From Archegozetes longisetosus (lineage: Eukaryota; Arthropoda; Arachnida; Sarcoptiformes; Trhypochthoniidae): DNA of 64,000 bases. Below the pieces are notes generated by a model. That model searched no databases and was not told where the DNA came from. It saw only the letters and a list, made by a program, of their open reading frames with translations. Where the stretch lies: positions 16,363,794-16,427,793 of the forward strand of contig JAEMBT020000009.1 of assembly GCA_018873245.2 (NCBI GenBank). The letters run 5' to 3'. Below are positions 1 to 13,894 of the stretch, one piece after another (position 1 is the stretch's first letter; each line of letters begins with the position of its first letter). The position numbers and the translations under genes are program-made.

Positions 1-155
1 TGTTAATAACGAATTCTGATGAATACATGAATCTTTAGCTCATTTGAGAGGAAAAATCAACTTTCATATAAAAAGCATAAACTCAGAAAACAAATTTTGT
101 ATAGCAGTTAAACTTGTATTTGTGTTTCTAATGGTTAAAAAGAATAATCTGATCG

Positions 156-157
<2 letters not shown>

Positions 158-197
<40 letters not shown>
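158..197. repeat. (AC)n microsatellite, 20 units
   Basis: Uninterrupted AC dinucleotide tract of 40 nt. Read in frame it encodes alternating Thr-His, which accounts for the open frame across it; no gene is implied. Confidence 0.97.
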
Positions 198-200
<3 letters not shown>

Positions 201-623
201 GTAACTTTAAAACTTTCTCAAGAATTATTTGGCTAAACAGTAAAACATGATTTTTTACTATCTAGAAACATAGTATAAAATAAATAATTCATCAGTTGAT
301 TTCTTCTTAAATACAATCTCTATATATTAAAGTAAAAAATCATTAAGAATTTTCTCTTCAGAAAACATGATTTTTAGATCAGATCATTAGCCCATTAAGC
401 AAACAATGCATCTAAAGTACATTTAGCTCTAAGTACATCTGAAGGTCTCTAAAGGGCACATATGAAGAAGTAGGAGAAGCATCAAAATTGAATGATTGTC
501 GACTCGTTTTTATATCAAAATATGATCATCTATGATACTAAGTACTAAATGAATTCCCAGACCCTCGAAAATTTAGTTAACGCATCCGTTTGGGGCTGAT
601 TAAAGTTGATATACAGTCAATAA

Positions 624-792
624 AATAATAATCCTCAACAGCAACTAGAAAACACCATTGCTATGGAAGTCTTCTATTACGCTGATCAATTTTTTGCCAA
701 GCTTGATCTGTTATTTGGTTTACTGTCCATGTGAAAGAAGCCGATCTGATATGAAATCTCTATAAATATAGTTGCTATTGAGGATTATTATT
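624..792. mobile_element. MITE-like inverted-repeat element (family B, copy A)
   Basis: The left end AATAATAATCCTCAACAGCAA and the right end (GTTGCTATTGAGGATTATTA) are near-perfect inverted repeats of about 20 nt bounding a 169-nt AT-rich interior with no coding capacity. The termini resemble those of the elements at 34,424, 43,799 and 50,262, so I place it in the same family, though it is the most divergent copy. No clear target-site duplication could be fixed by eye. Confidence 0.5.
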
Positions 793-2867
793 ACTAATAT
801 TAGATGTACTTCACGTTAATTATATAGTAGCAGTTACGCTGACGAAATTGATTTGATTTAAGCTTTATGTATGAATGATATCTAAGAGCTTATTCCTAAT
901 CTCCTTTAATTATCTCATTTCTCTTCAAATGAGGCGTCCATGAATTTAGTTGATTCATGAAAAAAAGAAAGTATTTTTACAAAAAATTATCAAATGGGGT
1001 GCAAATCTTAATTATTTTTGCCCATAAGATCTTATCATGTTGGTTTCGCTAAAATATTTATAAAATCTAGATGAGTAAGTCTCAAGCTACAATTTTTAGA
1101 TTAGATCTTAAGCTAGAAGTCTTAGATTCTGAAAAGTTCTCTCATTTGATGAGTTTGAAACTCATCAACCATTAAAAGGATAAATAACTTAGTTTTAGTT
1201 ATTTAGTGAATCCGCTTATTATCTGTTTGAAAGTTTGTCTAATATAAGGAAGAAGCTTATTAGAACAAATTAGAATAACTCTAATGATTCGAAAAGAGGA
1301 TAAGAATTGTTATGATCAAGTCATCTATTGCGTAATTCTATCTAACTAACATACAGTTTTGCCAACAAATAAGTATTTATTCTTAAACAATCATTTACTA
1401 ATACATCCAGATTGCTACTTTTTCAAATGCTTATTTATGTATACTTAGATGTCTATTTGCTTCATGAAATTCTTGGCCAAATTTTTCGTACATTATATAC
1501 AAATTGAATTTTATGATTAATTAATAATCAAAAATTGATTATAATTATAATTATTATTATTATTAGATTTGTCTCTCGTTTACTCCATATATAGAAGTTG
1601 ACATTCAATGAAGATAATCAATCAGAGATTTGCAATTAGCTTTCCACGAGTACTTATTTAGAAGTAATACTGTATATGTTAAATTACTTAAAAAGATAGA
1701 ATATTCATTAGGTTTGCTCTTTTTGTAATTGATTCACTTCTCGTTTTACAAACTTTTGAAAATGCTGTAAGATTTAGATTTTCATTAAATCCGTTTCTAT
1801 TCACCAAACATAAGAGACTTTTTGATGTATTAAACCTAACCAAACATAAAACGTGAATAAATTACAAAATGTGTTAATAGAGGGAAACCTAATGAATATT
1901 TTATTTTCAAATGATTTAACAAATGGGTTTCAACTCCAGCTTTCGTACACTACTGGAGCTGATTTTTTGACAGGATTCGTACATATATCATCTCAAAAAA
2001 GAAAATTGTTTGAATGCCTTATAATTCTGATAACTATTAGGATGAAAAATCCCAGAATAAGATCTATGACTGCAGTCTAGACCTATCGCACATAGTTTTC
2101 ATTACTTGATGACCGATCAGCTAAAAAAAATTAGTGTAAAACTAATGTTAAAATTGATTTAGAAAATAATTTCTACCCATAAATGGCCATAAAAGTGACA
2201 ATTTATTCATTTATCACTAGTGAGAACTGTTAAATGGGATCGTTTGAAATAAGTTGTAAACACATTATAAGTTCTCCAAATTGATTGCAAAAGTTTTAGC
2301 AAAAGTTTTTCCACTTGTCTTTAGTATTATTTGGAATTTCGATTCAGCGAATACCAAAAGTGAGAAATGTTTGGCCATCTCCTCATCGAAACGGTTGTCA
2401 TTTACTATTTTTCTTCTGCCACTTTCTCATTATCTGAAAAGAAGAATTGAGAAAAGATGAACAATTGAATTGTTGTTAAGAATAAGAAAGGTCTTATCTC
2501 ACACCTAGAAAGTTAAAATTGATTCTAATTTACATGAGAATATATGAATATTCAGCTAAAAGTTCATTTGATGTACAATTCCTGAGCAAACATTCAAAGA
2601 AATTGAAATAAAGTTCAATTTTTGTCAGACTATTATTGATATATAGCATGATAAATAAAGACTATATATATTCAATGCTTTCTCCTTTCAACAGCATTGC
2701 CATTGAGTTGAGCCCTTGTTTTGTTTGATGATTGAGTTGCGATAGTTTTGGATCACATAATAAAAACGTTTGAAAAATGAAAGGTATCGCAACAATGAGA
2801 AAAAGTTGATTCATTTATATGTCTATTTTACTTATGCAGTATTCTATGCTATCCAATCGCTCTGTGG

Positions 2868-2929
2868 CTCTCTTACATGCTTTCTCACATGCTCTCTCAC
2901 ATGCTCACACACACACACACACACACACA
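2868..2929. repeat. Imperfect CTCACATG repeats running into (CA)n
   Basis: Three degenerate copies of a 12-nt unit containing CTCACATGCT are followed directly by a 24-nt CA tract (2,906-2,929). Confidence 0.85.
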
Positions 2930-3204
2930 TCTGACTCTAGAATTGAAGAAAATATTTGGTCTTTCTTATTCAATCGAGTTTAGAAGTTTATTTTAGTATA
3001 GATATTGAGAACTACTTCTAGAGTGTGTATTGCTTTATGAATGTCTGTAAACTTAGAATAAGTGTTATTTTATTTTTTGAATTCTTAGGCTATTTTTAAT
3101 CGATTTCTTGCTTTTTATGTTTGTCTATCTTTGATATTAAACAGAAATTCGATATAAGTTTGATTTTCTGAAATACTTCGAAATAATATTGAATTAAGAC
3201 ATTT

Positions 3205-3290
3205 TGGAAGATATTTCGAAAGATATTTCGAAAGATATTTTCAGATATTTTCCGAAAGATATTTTCAAATATTTTCAAATATTTTCAAAG
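3205..3290. repeat. Degenerate 12-nt minisatellite
   Basis: About seven copies of a unit close to AAAGATATTTTC in tandem. The repeat produces the artefactual repetitive minus-strand open frame in this interval. Confidence 0.8.
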
Positions 3291-4002
3291 TCATGTTAAC
3301 GAAATTGGATAAGAAATTAAAGTTCCTTCTATAACATCTTCAAACATAATCCATGTTCACTAAACTTCATCTTTCAAAGCTTTACATTTTTGGAGCTCTG
3401 GTATTCAAACATTTCTCTATTTTGAATCATTCAATTCTTCCTCATTTTAGATTTTTACATTATATCATAGCTATGCATCTGTTTTTCTATTGAAAGTCAT
3501 ATATCGCTTTAGAGTTTTAATGATATTTAGATATAAATTCATTTATAATGAAAGCTTTGAAAGCTTTGAAAGCTTTGCTTGTATGTAAAAACGTCTAATT
3601 ATACCAAAAAGTTTTACAATTTCTAAGTCTTCAAATGATTAAACATTTATAAAAGGATTGAAAGATTATATATATATATAATATATTTATAAGAGTTAAA
3701 TTGATTGACTGTATATTTGAAAGTAGAATCTCATTGATTGTTGCATTTTATAGAAATTGACGTAAATATATTGATGTTAGAGTTCCCAAAATAAAGTAGA
3801 CGAGATGTCTGTGTCTACTCAATGATAAAAAGATGCATTTTTACGCTTCAATTACTTCTAGAAGTATTTCTATGTATCTAAATGTTATTTATGAAAGTTT
3901 TATAAAATTATTTTCTTAAATAGATTACAAACTTATAGATGACACACAATATATAAATCAATTAGAATTATAAATTAAACCGACGATATAACTGGAAGTA
4001 AC

Positions 4003-4109
4003 TAAGGCTCGGAGTGTATGAACTAATTTCTCACTTGATCAGACGATTTAAATAATTAATAATTCTGATTGGTCAACTATATGATAAATGCATACTATTC
4101 TGAGCCCTA
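4003..4109. mobile_element. MITE-like hairpin element (family A, copy 1)
   Basis: About 107 nt. The left end TAAGGCTCGGAGTGTATG pairs with the inverted right end (CATACTATTCTGAGCCCTA), and the pairing continues imperfectly inward, so most of the element folds as one hairpin. It is flanked by TA on both sides, as expected for Tc1/mariner-type target duplication, although TA is common in this background. A second copy is at 21,056-21,161 with the same ends and colinear interior. Confidence 0.65.
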
Positions 4110-5462
4110 ATAATTACTATGTTCTTCAACAAATACCAGTTATGAATTCAAGTTTATATGTATTCAGGAATTTGAATGAACTAAAAATTATTTATCAGAG
4201 CTCTATATATCACTGCTTTTATTAAGCCATTGATTTTTGGGATATTATTTGAATATGAAATGGACTTAATTTATTGAGTTGCAGAACGAAGATTTTGACA
4301 TCAGAATTAATAGTTTTTGCATTAATTTAGCTGAAGGTGGAGTCAATTGAGAAATCTCTTTGTTATTCTGTCTATACTTTTGACAGCAGGTCGGAAACGC
4401 TCACTTCATATTCAAATAGACTGATAAATAACACGATTAAATCTTCAGATAATTCTTGAATTATTACTGTTTCTATGGAATAGCTGTAAAATGGGTTCGA
4501 TTCAGAATTTTGAGAGCAGATCTACAAATAGTAAAAGTGAATAATAAACAGATTCTTCTCTTGAATTAAGAGTGATGTTTTCTGATTCTGTTTATTTTTA
4601 AGTATTCACTTTCTGATTAGATTCTTTTATACTTAAGGTCAAATATTTGTTCTTTAGAGTTAAAATCATTGTTAAACGTATTGATTGGTTAATACTTCAA
4701 TTCTATGTAAAATAAAACTAAATTTTTCAAAAGTCAGCTACTGTAAGTCTAATTCTGAATTTTTTATCCAATTCTCTATTGAGAATGTTTTGGCCTAAAA
4801 TATGATTCTATTGAAAATCATCTTATTCTGAATTTATCAGATTCTGAATTTCTTAGTTCTCATAAATTGCCAATCTTGTGATGACAGCATTATTTTAATG
4901 CTATTTGCTGAATGATTATTCTGTATAAAGAGGACTAAAAATGAATTATTAATGATTTTAACATATTCTCGAAGACTAGAACTTAAAGCTTGAATTTTGA
5001 TTTGAATAAACAACCAAAATAGTTGTATTGTTCGATTGGAAAAATCATTTGAATTTTGCCATCTTTTAGTTTAGATAACTTGGATTCAAATGTTTGTTCG
5101 GTTTGAAGAAGTTCTGAAGAAGTGGTCGCGTTAATGTAGTTAAAACCCCCTTAAAGCACCACACACTCTAAAAACATTACCAAAACTGAACGATTAGTTT
5201 GAAGCAAAATATTCTCATGGGAAAACGATTTCTCATTTACTTTGTGTGTGAATCAGAGCAAGTATAGCACAATTAATACTGAACTAAGTGTCAGACCTTT
5301 AGGCTTGAGTTGAGGCGCAAAGTTCTTGTATTGGCTCCAGAAGCTATTCGGTTGAAAATTTTCGAATAGATTTATTTATTCCTATCTCTAAGACTGCATT
5401 CACAGAATAAAAACTTACGAATGTGTTTCGAAAAGTAAATATTAGGCTGAAATAAAAAGAAA

Positions 5463-5522
5463 GTTAGGTTAGGTTAGGTTAGATTAGGTTAGATTAGGTT
5501 AGGCTAGGCTAGGCTAGGCTAG
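5463..5522 (+). repeat. Interstitial TTAGG-type repeat
   Basis: Tandem TTAGG pentamers (written as AGGTT) with TTAGA variants, ending in a run of GGCTA variants. TTAGG is the canonical arthropod telomere repeat. This is one of seven such patches in the window. Confidence 0.85.
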
Positions 5523-8049
5523 TTAGATTTCAGAAGATAGGACCAGTCATTTTGCTAGGGTTTCATCAAAATGGAAAATATGCCCAAGTATTCAAATAAA
5601 TTATTCATTATAATCTGTCCTTTCAAAAATTTAAGAATTCAAGAATATCGAAATTGAAAGTAATGTTAAGCTGCATAGAAAACCATCTCAAATTAAGCAT
5701 ATTTGGCTCAGATTGCTTCAAAAAAGGATAAGACTTATACGAGCCAAACTCATGGCTAATTAGTTGAACTTTGGTCATTTTCTGAGCTGAATCACGAGAT
5801 AAAACAAAATTAATGGCTTACTTAGCAGAGAATTCGATTAATTATAATCTCTTATGAAAACATTTCATCTAAGCTTATACTCATTCGAGTTATATCCTTA
5901 GCATAAGTTATTCAATTCTTGTCTAATCTAAGTCTGAACTGGTATTTAAGTTGCATTTCGCTTAGATTGCTAATAAGCGTATTATAATGAATTATGAAGA
6001 ATAATATTTAATACTTGGTAAATAGCAATTTAGAAAAATTCTATATATAACAAACTATTTCCATTGCAAATGCTTTTAGTGTCATTTTTTCGCTTCTATG
6101 ACTCCATTACATATCCCAAACTAATTGTTTAAAGCTATAAGTAGTAAAAAGATATTCTATAGACAGTTGGATTTATTTATAAAACATAAATGCATTATTT
6201 CTGTCTATCGATTCCCTATTGTTTTATAAAAACTATTTGACAAGTTTTTACTCATATTATTTCGGATTAATCGTAGGCATTAAAACATTTATAATAATAT
6301 GACTCAAATAGCTCGAAACACATTAAGTTCACACATTCTTGTTGTCTCAGGAATATTATGGTAATTATTATTCTTTTAATGAGAATCGACTCCTACTATG
6401 AACTAATTCCTAAAACGGTATTAAATAGGCTTTTGTTTTTCACATCGAAAAAAAACTTTTATTATCTTTTCATCGGATTAAAAACAATTGTTGTGTAAAC
6501 TTAATATTAATATTAATTTAGAGACAAACAATTCATTGAAGTTTGTCTTAAGAATGTTTGACCGCTTTAGTATATAAAAGATTTAAATTGTATTTAGAAT
6601 ATGAATATAAGTTCAGTTTTTAATTATAGTAGAAAAATGACATCATATTAACACTTAACTGTTATGTTATGAACAATTTTTTTCTAATTAAGCACAACTT
6701 TTCAGATGAGACGCATTTTGTGAATTGCATACAAGTTGTAAACATAGCTGCTATGGAGTCGTATAATTATCTGATTCTGAAAGCTTTTTGCGGTTTAATA
6801 TAGTAGTGCATTGCAATTTTGCTCATGATTTATATTAAAAGCATTATCAGTTAGTATATACAATATTATTATTTTTCATATATTAAACCTTCAATTATAT
6901 TTCGCAACAAATATATCAATATTGCGAATAATGTTTCGGAATGAATGAAAATCAAATATTTGTATATATGTTTTGAGGAGTTTTCACAAAGCTATTATTA
7001 TGTTGATAATATTGATTCATTAAATTAATTATTGACTCACTTATCGTGATCTACTTCAATTTAATTAGTTGTATTGAAAAGTTTTGTTCTGATTGAAGAT
7101 GGTCCTTAAAAATTTAGAGAACTGTAAAGTTATAAGTTATATGTTTGAAAAACCATAACCAAAAGTGATTTTAATATTTTATCATCTGGCTTGTTTTGTT
7201 TGAGTTTTGTTTTGTTTTCCACTTCTATCCATAATATAATTAAACACATGAGAAAAACATTTCAGATAATAGACATTAAGTTCTTTAGAAGAGCTAAAAT
7301 GTTCAGTAATTCATTCATTCATATATTTAATAAACACTAGAAAAAGGACTGTATAAGAGATGTTATACTATTTATTTTTCATAAATATATATTTATTAAA
7401 CAAATTTCTTAATGTTATGCAATGTTTTTACATATCTTACAGTTGAATCAGAGCTAAAACCACTTTAGGCATATGTTTAACCATTTGAAAATATAGTGAA
7501 CAAATATTCGTATCAGACATATTTTTTAGAAACGTTGCCTTGATACTCAGCATAAACAATTTTCAAATTAGCATAGATAGTTCTGATAATAAACATAGAT
7601 AATTCTAAATGTTATCCTAGTTTTCTCAATTCTCAGTTTCAGCTTACATCAAAAGTCTATTCAATCTTAAGACTATGTCCTAAATGGATCGACTAATTCC
7701 GATAAATTAAATATGCCTTAATTTCTTTATTGCGTTTATCATAAAAGTCAAGTTATTATAATGGCATAGAAATAGAGCAAAAATATGTTCGTGTTATTGA
7801 TATTGACAGAGAGCACACATTAAGAACATCGGCGCATAAGCAGCAGATCATGCAAACAAAAAACTCGAAACAGAGACTTCAGACCAAACTTATTATAACA
7901 TTTAAAGAGCAAAATTGCTTTATAATCCGAATTTAAAGCGATAAGATTTCAAAATTATAAACATTCAATTATATAATCAAAAGCAATAGAATTTAACAGT
8001 TTTGTGACTGAAATAAGCAGTACTATCGAGAAATTGTGGCCATCAAAAT

Positions 8050-8521
8050 AACTATATGAATGATAGCTGTGATAGTGTGGCGCTGTGTCCGCCAATAGGC
8101 AAACTGAGCACATTCATACATACATACTCGCATCTATCCATCCTTTCTATCGGTAGCTATGATTGTAATGGTTCGTAGTTCTGTCTCTTAGTCGGTTGTG
8201 TGCGGTCGCAAATTATATCGTTGTAGTAGTCATATCACTAGTATTAAACTATTGTGTTTTAAAGTTTTTTCGCTTCACTAATACAGTGACTTAAATTAAA
8301 GCCATTAGAATGTAATATTTATTGTTTTTGGACAAAAACGATAACAACTCTAACAAAAATGAATTTATTTGTAGTGACACCAGAATCTACAAAATTCAGT
8401 AATACTTGTTCTGCTGGTCAATAAACAGATACTTGTATTTTTTGGCATATCTACTTAACATTCACCATAAAACTGTTGCTTCAACGGAAACGACACCAGA
8501 ATCTGATCAGAGAGAATAAAA
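8050..8521 (+). promoter_or_regulatory. Candidate promoter and non-coding first exon
   Basis: This patch is clearly richer in GC than the tens of kilobases around it. It contains a CCAAT box (8,092-8,096), a pyrimidine-rich start-site-like stretch (TTAGTCGGTT, about 8,189) and a GC-rich GTGTGCGGTCGC, and it ends in a strong splice donor, AAAA followed by GTAAGTTAA, at 8,522. Only a tiny upstream-type ORF (ATG near 8,359, about 20 codons) lies inside. An untranslated first exon of a plus-strand gene would look like this; the first plus-strand coding exon downstream is the receptor at 45,536. The link is inference, and it could instead belong to a non-coding RNA. Confidence 0.3.
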
Positions 8522-9405
8522 GTAAGTTAACAATTAGTACATCAAATATAAGATTCTTATATCTATCATAACTCGTGCGGACAGAACTTGATTTTAGAGT
8601 TTATTCAGTAAGAGTTTTGTTGAGATAATTTTCAATTTAATTTAATATTTTTTCATTGAAAAACACGAAAATGTTGACTAAATCTATTGAATAAAATTCA
8701 ATAGAAAGTTATTGGTGTAAAATTGGTTTAGGATTGAAAGATAGACATGCAGTGAATCATATTTTATAGTAAGTTATCTCAAATGATAGTTAATTAGAGA
8801 AATATATAGAGAGTAATTTGAATTTAACGCTATATAATATTAATGACATACTTGGTTAGTAACTAATAACCATATCATTGCCAATAGAAATACTGGTGAA
8901 TAACAGTAAAGAATAATAAGCTATAGCAACACTTTGGTTATATTATGTGGCAGTCATACAGAAAACTTCTTTGTTTAGTCAACAGTTAGTGTAAAAGCTT
9001 TCAAATGTATTACTAGTGGCCATATACTTGTGAATATTCTTGTGAATATTGTGAGTGCAAATAATTCTTTTCTCATTCTGTGAGCTATTCATTTTGGTCA
9101 TCGTTCAGTAATTTTGTTTTCCCTTTCTTTTGAATAATGACAGCAATCTTCTAATTGTACTGTTGGTTGTTTTAGCTAGTTTTTCACGCGTCTATTCAAC
9201 ACGATCTCTCTATTCTACTCTATTTTCACTTATCATTTGATCATTATTTGAACCAAAACTCATATTTCTTTGAAAAATAAGAGGCAAGAATGAAACAAAC
9301 CAAAGTTGAATTTTCTTAAACGTATAATAAATTAACTTCTTTTGAGATGAATGAAATAAAAAAGCATTAGTTTTTCTATAGAAGCACTTTTTATGCTTGC
9401 TAATT

Positions 9406-9474
9406 ATAACTTAGCTAGGTTCTATAATTTAGCTAGGTTCTATTATTTAGCTAGGCTCCATAACTTAGCTTGGT
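9406..9474. repeat. 17-18-nt minisatellite, four units
   Basis: Four copies of a unit near TTAGCTAGGTTCTATAA with point differences; its core AGCTAGGTT overlaps the TTAGG-like vocabulary seen elsewhere. Confidence 0.8.
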
Positions 9475-10836
9475 CCAATAAAATTAGTATAATTTTGTTT
9501 TTAGAATATTCCTAAGTCTCATCTTTATTTCCACTTAATCCAAACACTATTTCTGTATACAAACTAATGACGAGTTGAACTCAACTATTTTTCTCAACCA
9601 TTTGGCCGCTTTTAGGTCTATCAGAGCTTAAGATTAGAGCTAATGATGTAATAATTAATCTGATATGAAATTTTGCTGATGGTTACAATTTTACGGAACT
9701 AAAAGTAATGATAAATAATTTTTACTCAATAATGATCCAAACAAATAGAGAATTATATTGAAAATGAAACATAACTTTTTAATTTTGATCATTTTTATTT
9801 GATTAGTTAAACAACAATAAGTGTCTTTTATACCTCATCTTTGCATATGATTACTAACTGACAGTTTGTTTAACATAGATGACTAGTCACTTGTTGCTAT
9901 TCATATATAGAATTATTGTGTGTCTTTTCAGTTTACTTTACAGACACCCTATAGCATTAAATAGTAAATGAAAAATTTGTAGTCTTTTATTACACCTAAC
10001 TTTTAAACTTTGTAATAACATCATAAAGAGTACAAAGTCAGTGGCGAAGCCGTAAATTTCTTTAAGCTTTTACAGATTTTGTGTTGCAATTTAGCTAGAT
10101 GAAAACTTTTATTATTGTCACTTCCGTAATCATATTATGTTTAGGTGCGAGCAATTATTGTGACTTAAGCAAAAGTTTCTGTTAGAAAATATTTTTTCAT
10201 AGAGTCATTCATGTACTATTGAAGTTGAAGAATATGTGCGCCTGACCTCCATTCTAGCTTCACCACTGCATAAAATTCTTGAAGTTGAACAAAATTAATT
10301 CTTTCAAATGGAAAAGTTCAAACAGAAATTAAATTTAAAATAACTATTGAAATGTTTTCACAATAAATTTAGTCAAAACTCATTAACTAATTTGACTTGA
10401 GAATCAGAATAAAAGCCGTCAGAAATTTATTTGACAATCTGAGTTGATTAGTACTAAAATGTTCATTCACATTTCCTCAGGGTCTAAAACATAGACTAAC
10501 GAAACGAACTTGAGATATATGCTAAAGAACAAATACGTTTGTTAGAACTAAAATCTTACTTTGTCATTATTCAGAACTATTCTTATTTGAAGAATATTCT
10601 TTCTGGAGAATATTCTTATTTAGAGAATTTTGCTGCATTTAAGACTAGAAATCATTTGAGTTTATTTTTATTTAAGCCTAGATTTTGATTATCTCAACAG
10701 ATTTGTGATTTAAGAAATAAGCGCTCAATAATGCTTTAAAAGATAAAACAACACAATACCAGAATATAAGTGTGTCTACTATTGTCACTTGTAAATAAAA
10801 TATGCTCAAGTAGAGGAATATATAGGAATGTTCTAT

Positions 10837-10840
<4 letters not shown>

Positions 10841-10899
<59 letters not shown>
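10841..10899. repeat. (CT)n microsatellite
   Basis: About 59 nt of uninterrupted CT, followed by CACTCACTCTCA. The minus-strand Arg-Glu repeat frame here is an artefact of the tract. Confidence 0.97.
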
Positions 10900-10903
<4 letters not shown>

Positions 10904-11186
10904 ACTCTCATACACACATTGATTTTTATCTAAAAATGTTTTACCACTAACAAGAAGAGCACATTTAGTACAAGTTCGAGCGTAAATAAGTAATGAGCTA
11001 TTGTTGGCTACTTTACATAAATAAAACCTGACTTTGATGGTCAAATATTTTATATGAATAATAGCTTCAAATATGAATTTCTCATCTAATAGTCAAAATT
11101 TCATTAGTCTTCAACTCTTTTCTAATGCTTTATTGAGTTTTTATAGTCTTTTTATTTTAATGCATTTATTTTATCTTTTGATATGA

Positions 11187-11280
11187 GACTGAATTTGAGT
11201 TAAATTTAAGCTGAATTTGAGCTAAATATGACTGAATTTGAGCTAAATTTGACTGAATTAAAGCTAAATACGACCGAATC
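11187..11280. repeat. About 21-nt minisatellite
   Basis: Four to five degenerate copies of a unit containing GACTGAATTTGAGCTAAAT. Confidence 0.8.
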
Positions 11281-12582
11281 AACGAAACAATTACTACTGG
11301 TTTGAGGGAATAAATGAATGGATCAATTCTGAAATAGTCAACTATTCTGTTCTACAGATCAATATATTGTTCGCTAATTGAATGAAACATTAGAAATGCA
11401 TTCATGTGCTTACACTAGGACTCGCTTTTTAAGAGCTGTTTTTGTCAATATTGTTCAGTTTAGTCGAGTTTTTGAAATCTTATATGAGTCACGACTATAG
11501 ACTGTGTTTGTGCCATTCAAGAATTTGAATGTCTTTCAAGAATTTGAATGTCTTTCTCTCAACTGACACATTGTACTAATTAATAAAACATTCAGTTATT
11601 ATCTTATTACTACTTGAACCTCACCCTAACTCTCACTTCTAATTATCTGAATCAACAAAATCTGAAATGATTTCTAATAATTTGGGTTCAACTCATCGAC
11701 TCGTGAAATAAGATTCCATTCATTAATAGTCACTCAGAGCATCGATTGGAAGAGAAGACAATTTATGCTAAGAGTTTATCACATGAAATAAAAAAAGTGA
11801 ATAAAGCGAAGAAGAAGAGCTAAATGATGTTTATGATGAGAATAATGTAGTGAAAATAGGTATAGGTTTTTAGGCAAGGAGTGGAATAAGTAGAGAATAG
11901 GATGTCGTTTCTTTTGGTCTAATGATTCGGTTATGATGTAATAATTATTTTTTAAATAGCGTATACACTCATATTTTGTTTTATGTCTTATATGTCAAGT
12001 ATTGCAAATATATTTCATTCTTTTGAAATTTTGAAAGTGTTTTATCGAAATAATTTTTGATATAATTTTTGAAACAATTTTTGAAATAATTTCTTGAAAT
12101 TTTCAAGTCTTTTTGAAACAATTTTTAAAATAATTTCTGCTAAACCTTTCCTGTTTGAACCACTTTTAAGCTCCTACTCACTTATGGCTCATTAAAATTA
12201 TAACTTTTCATGAATTTCAGTAAAGTTATCGATAGAAAAATATTTCTAAACATAACTCGAAATAAATCCGGGATTCAGTTGAATGAAAAAAAGAAGTTTG
12301 AAAGAAGTCTGAAAGAATCTTAAGACGAGTAGAATTTTGAAAAATAAAATTCTAGCAATGGTTGGCTTAAAATCAGAAGTAAATAAAAAATATATAACTT
12401 ATCAGTTAGAAAATGCTTCTATTCATTCGGTGCTATTCATCGAAAAGTTGCATTTTATTTACCTCCAGTCGAATATCATCTGGAACTTAATGATAAATCA
12501 TGTTAGAGTCATATTAGTTGAAAAATTCTCTTTCAGTTCAGATATGAATTTCTCAAAACTTTTAATTGACGTCTTATTTCTG

Positions 12583-12690
12583 ATATATTCTTGAATATTC
12601 ACATCTATTCTTGAATATTCTTATACATTCTTGAATACTCTTACATATTTTCAAAAATTCTTATGTATTCTCGAATATTCTGATATATTC
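12583..12690. repeat. About 20-nt minisatellite
   Basis: Five to six degenerate copies of a unit containing TATTCTTGAATATTCTTA. Palindromic GAATATTC cores recur in it. Confidence 0.8.
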
Positions 12691-13536
12691 ATTAAAAGAG
12701 GATTTAACAAATTCTCGTCTTATTTATATCTTACTTAAAATCATGCGCTGAGGACTTGAAATCAGTTGTCCTAAACCTTCAGCAAACATTTATAAAGAGA
12801 TCTAACAAAGGTATTTGTTGGTAGAAATGAATCATCTAATGAGATCAATATGATAGTTGTTTTGTACTTTTTTGGCTTTGTGATCATGACTATTCACTCA
12901 ACCTGAAGGGTTTCAGTGAAATGTATTTTCCAAATAAATAATGCATCTCTTCAATTAAGATATTTTTACAGAGAATATTTTAAAGATAAATATTTTAGAC
13001 ATTTATTTGTAATATAACTTTAAACGAATATGTATTCCCGCATAGACTTCATTTCAAATTCTTCGTTAATCAACTTGAAAATAGAGAAAAATAAATTCAT
13101 TTTCTCCAGTAGCTTTTCTTTAATATGAGCTGAAATAAGATATAAGTTACTTCAAAAGTAGTTTACAATCATGTATGAATAAATAATCTAATGGCTTCTC
13201 AAGAGATTACTTATGTTCAAATTAAACATATGAAATTCTTAAACAAATTTAAAGTATGTAAGTTAGATAGAAATATATTAAACATTCAATGATACAAGTA
13301 AGTAATCAAAAGATTATGATTCTATTATTTGTAAGTTCATATTTAAATTAGCTGGAAATCAATGAAAAGTTCTGAATGCAGTTTTTTGGCCGACATTTTA
13401 TGGTTACAGTATACCATTCATATTCAAAACTATCGTTACCCACTCGGACATTCATAATAATTTATCATTTAAACTCAGAATCTAAGTCATAATGGCCTCA
13501 CTCAACATATTTTTGGCTATGGAGAACATCTCAAAT

Positions 13537-13610
13537 TCAAAAACAATGTGCAAAAATCAGAAACAACATCCAAAAATCAGAAACAACATCCAAAAATCAA
13601 AAGCAATATC
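13537..13610. repeat. 20-nt minisatellite
   Basis: Three to four copies of a unit near AAAAATCAGAAACAACATCC. Confidence 0.85.
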
Positions 13611-13848
13611 TGAATAAATCAGAATATAATAAATAAAGCCAATCAAATATTCTAAGAGACCATTTGAATGATGAACAGATACTAGATTTAGCGAGAAAAA
13701 ATAATTTATGGATATATTTTAGTGATTTCTTGCTATCTTAGCTTGCTTTGTATCAACACATTTATTGTCAATATAATGTCTCGATATTGACCTCAGCATA
13801 AAAAGGTCAAGAAGAATGATATAAGTAGTGATTCTTTGGCTGTTTCTT

Positions 13849-13851
<3 letters not shown>

Positions 13852-13888
<37 letters not shown>
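13852..13888. repeat. (CT)n microsatellite
   Basis: CT tract of about 37 nt preceded by a CTTT-type run. Open frames on both strands (Ser-Leu and Arg-Glu repeats) across it are artefacts. Confidence 0.95.

Positions 13889-13894
<6 letters not shown>

Larger units (their letters stand above)
1..8049. other. AT-rich non-coding region
   Basis: I see no supportable gene here. Open frames are short, lack family motifs and are AT-driven. The stretch holds an (AC)n tract, CA-rich and 9-12-nt tandem repeats, one copy of each of two inverted-repeat element families, a TTAGG-type patch and a short (TA)n near 3,668-3,690. A small triple repeat of GAAAGCTTT sits at 3,550-3,577. Confidence 0.6.

Noticed and set aside
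10678-10917. Arg-Glu repeat protein on the minus strand
   Set aside because: Produced by the (CT)n tract.
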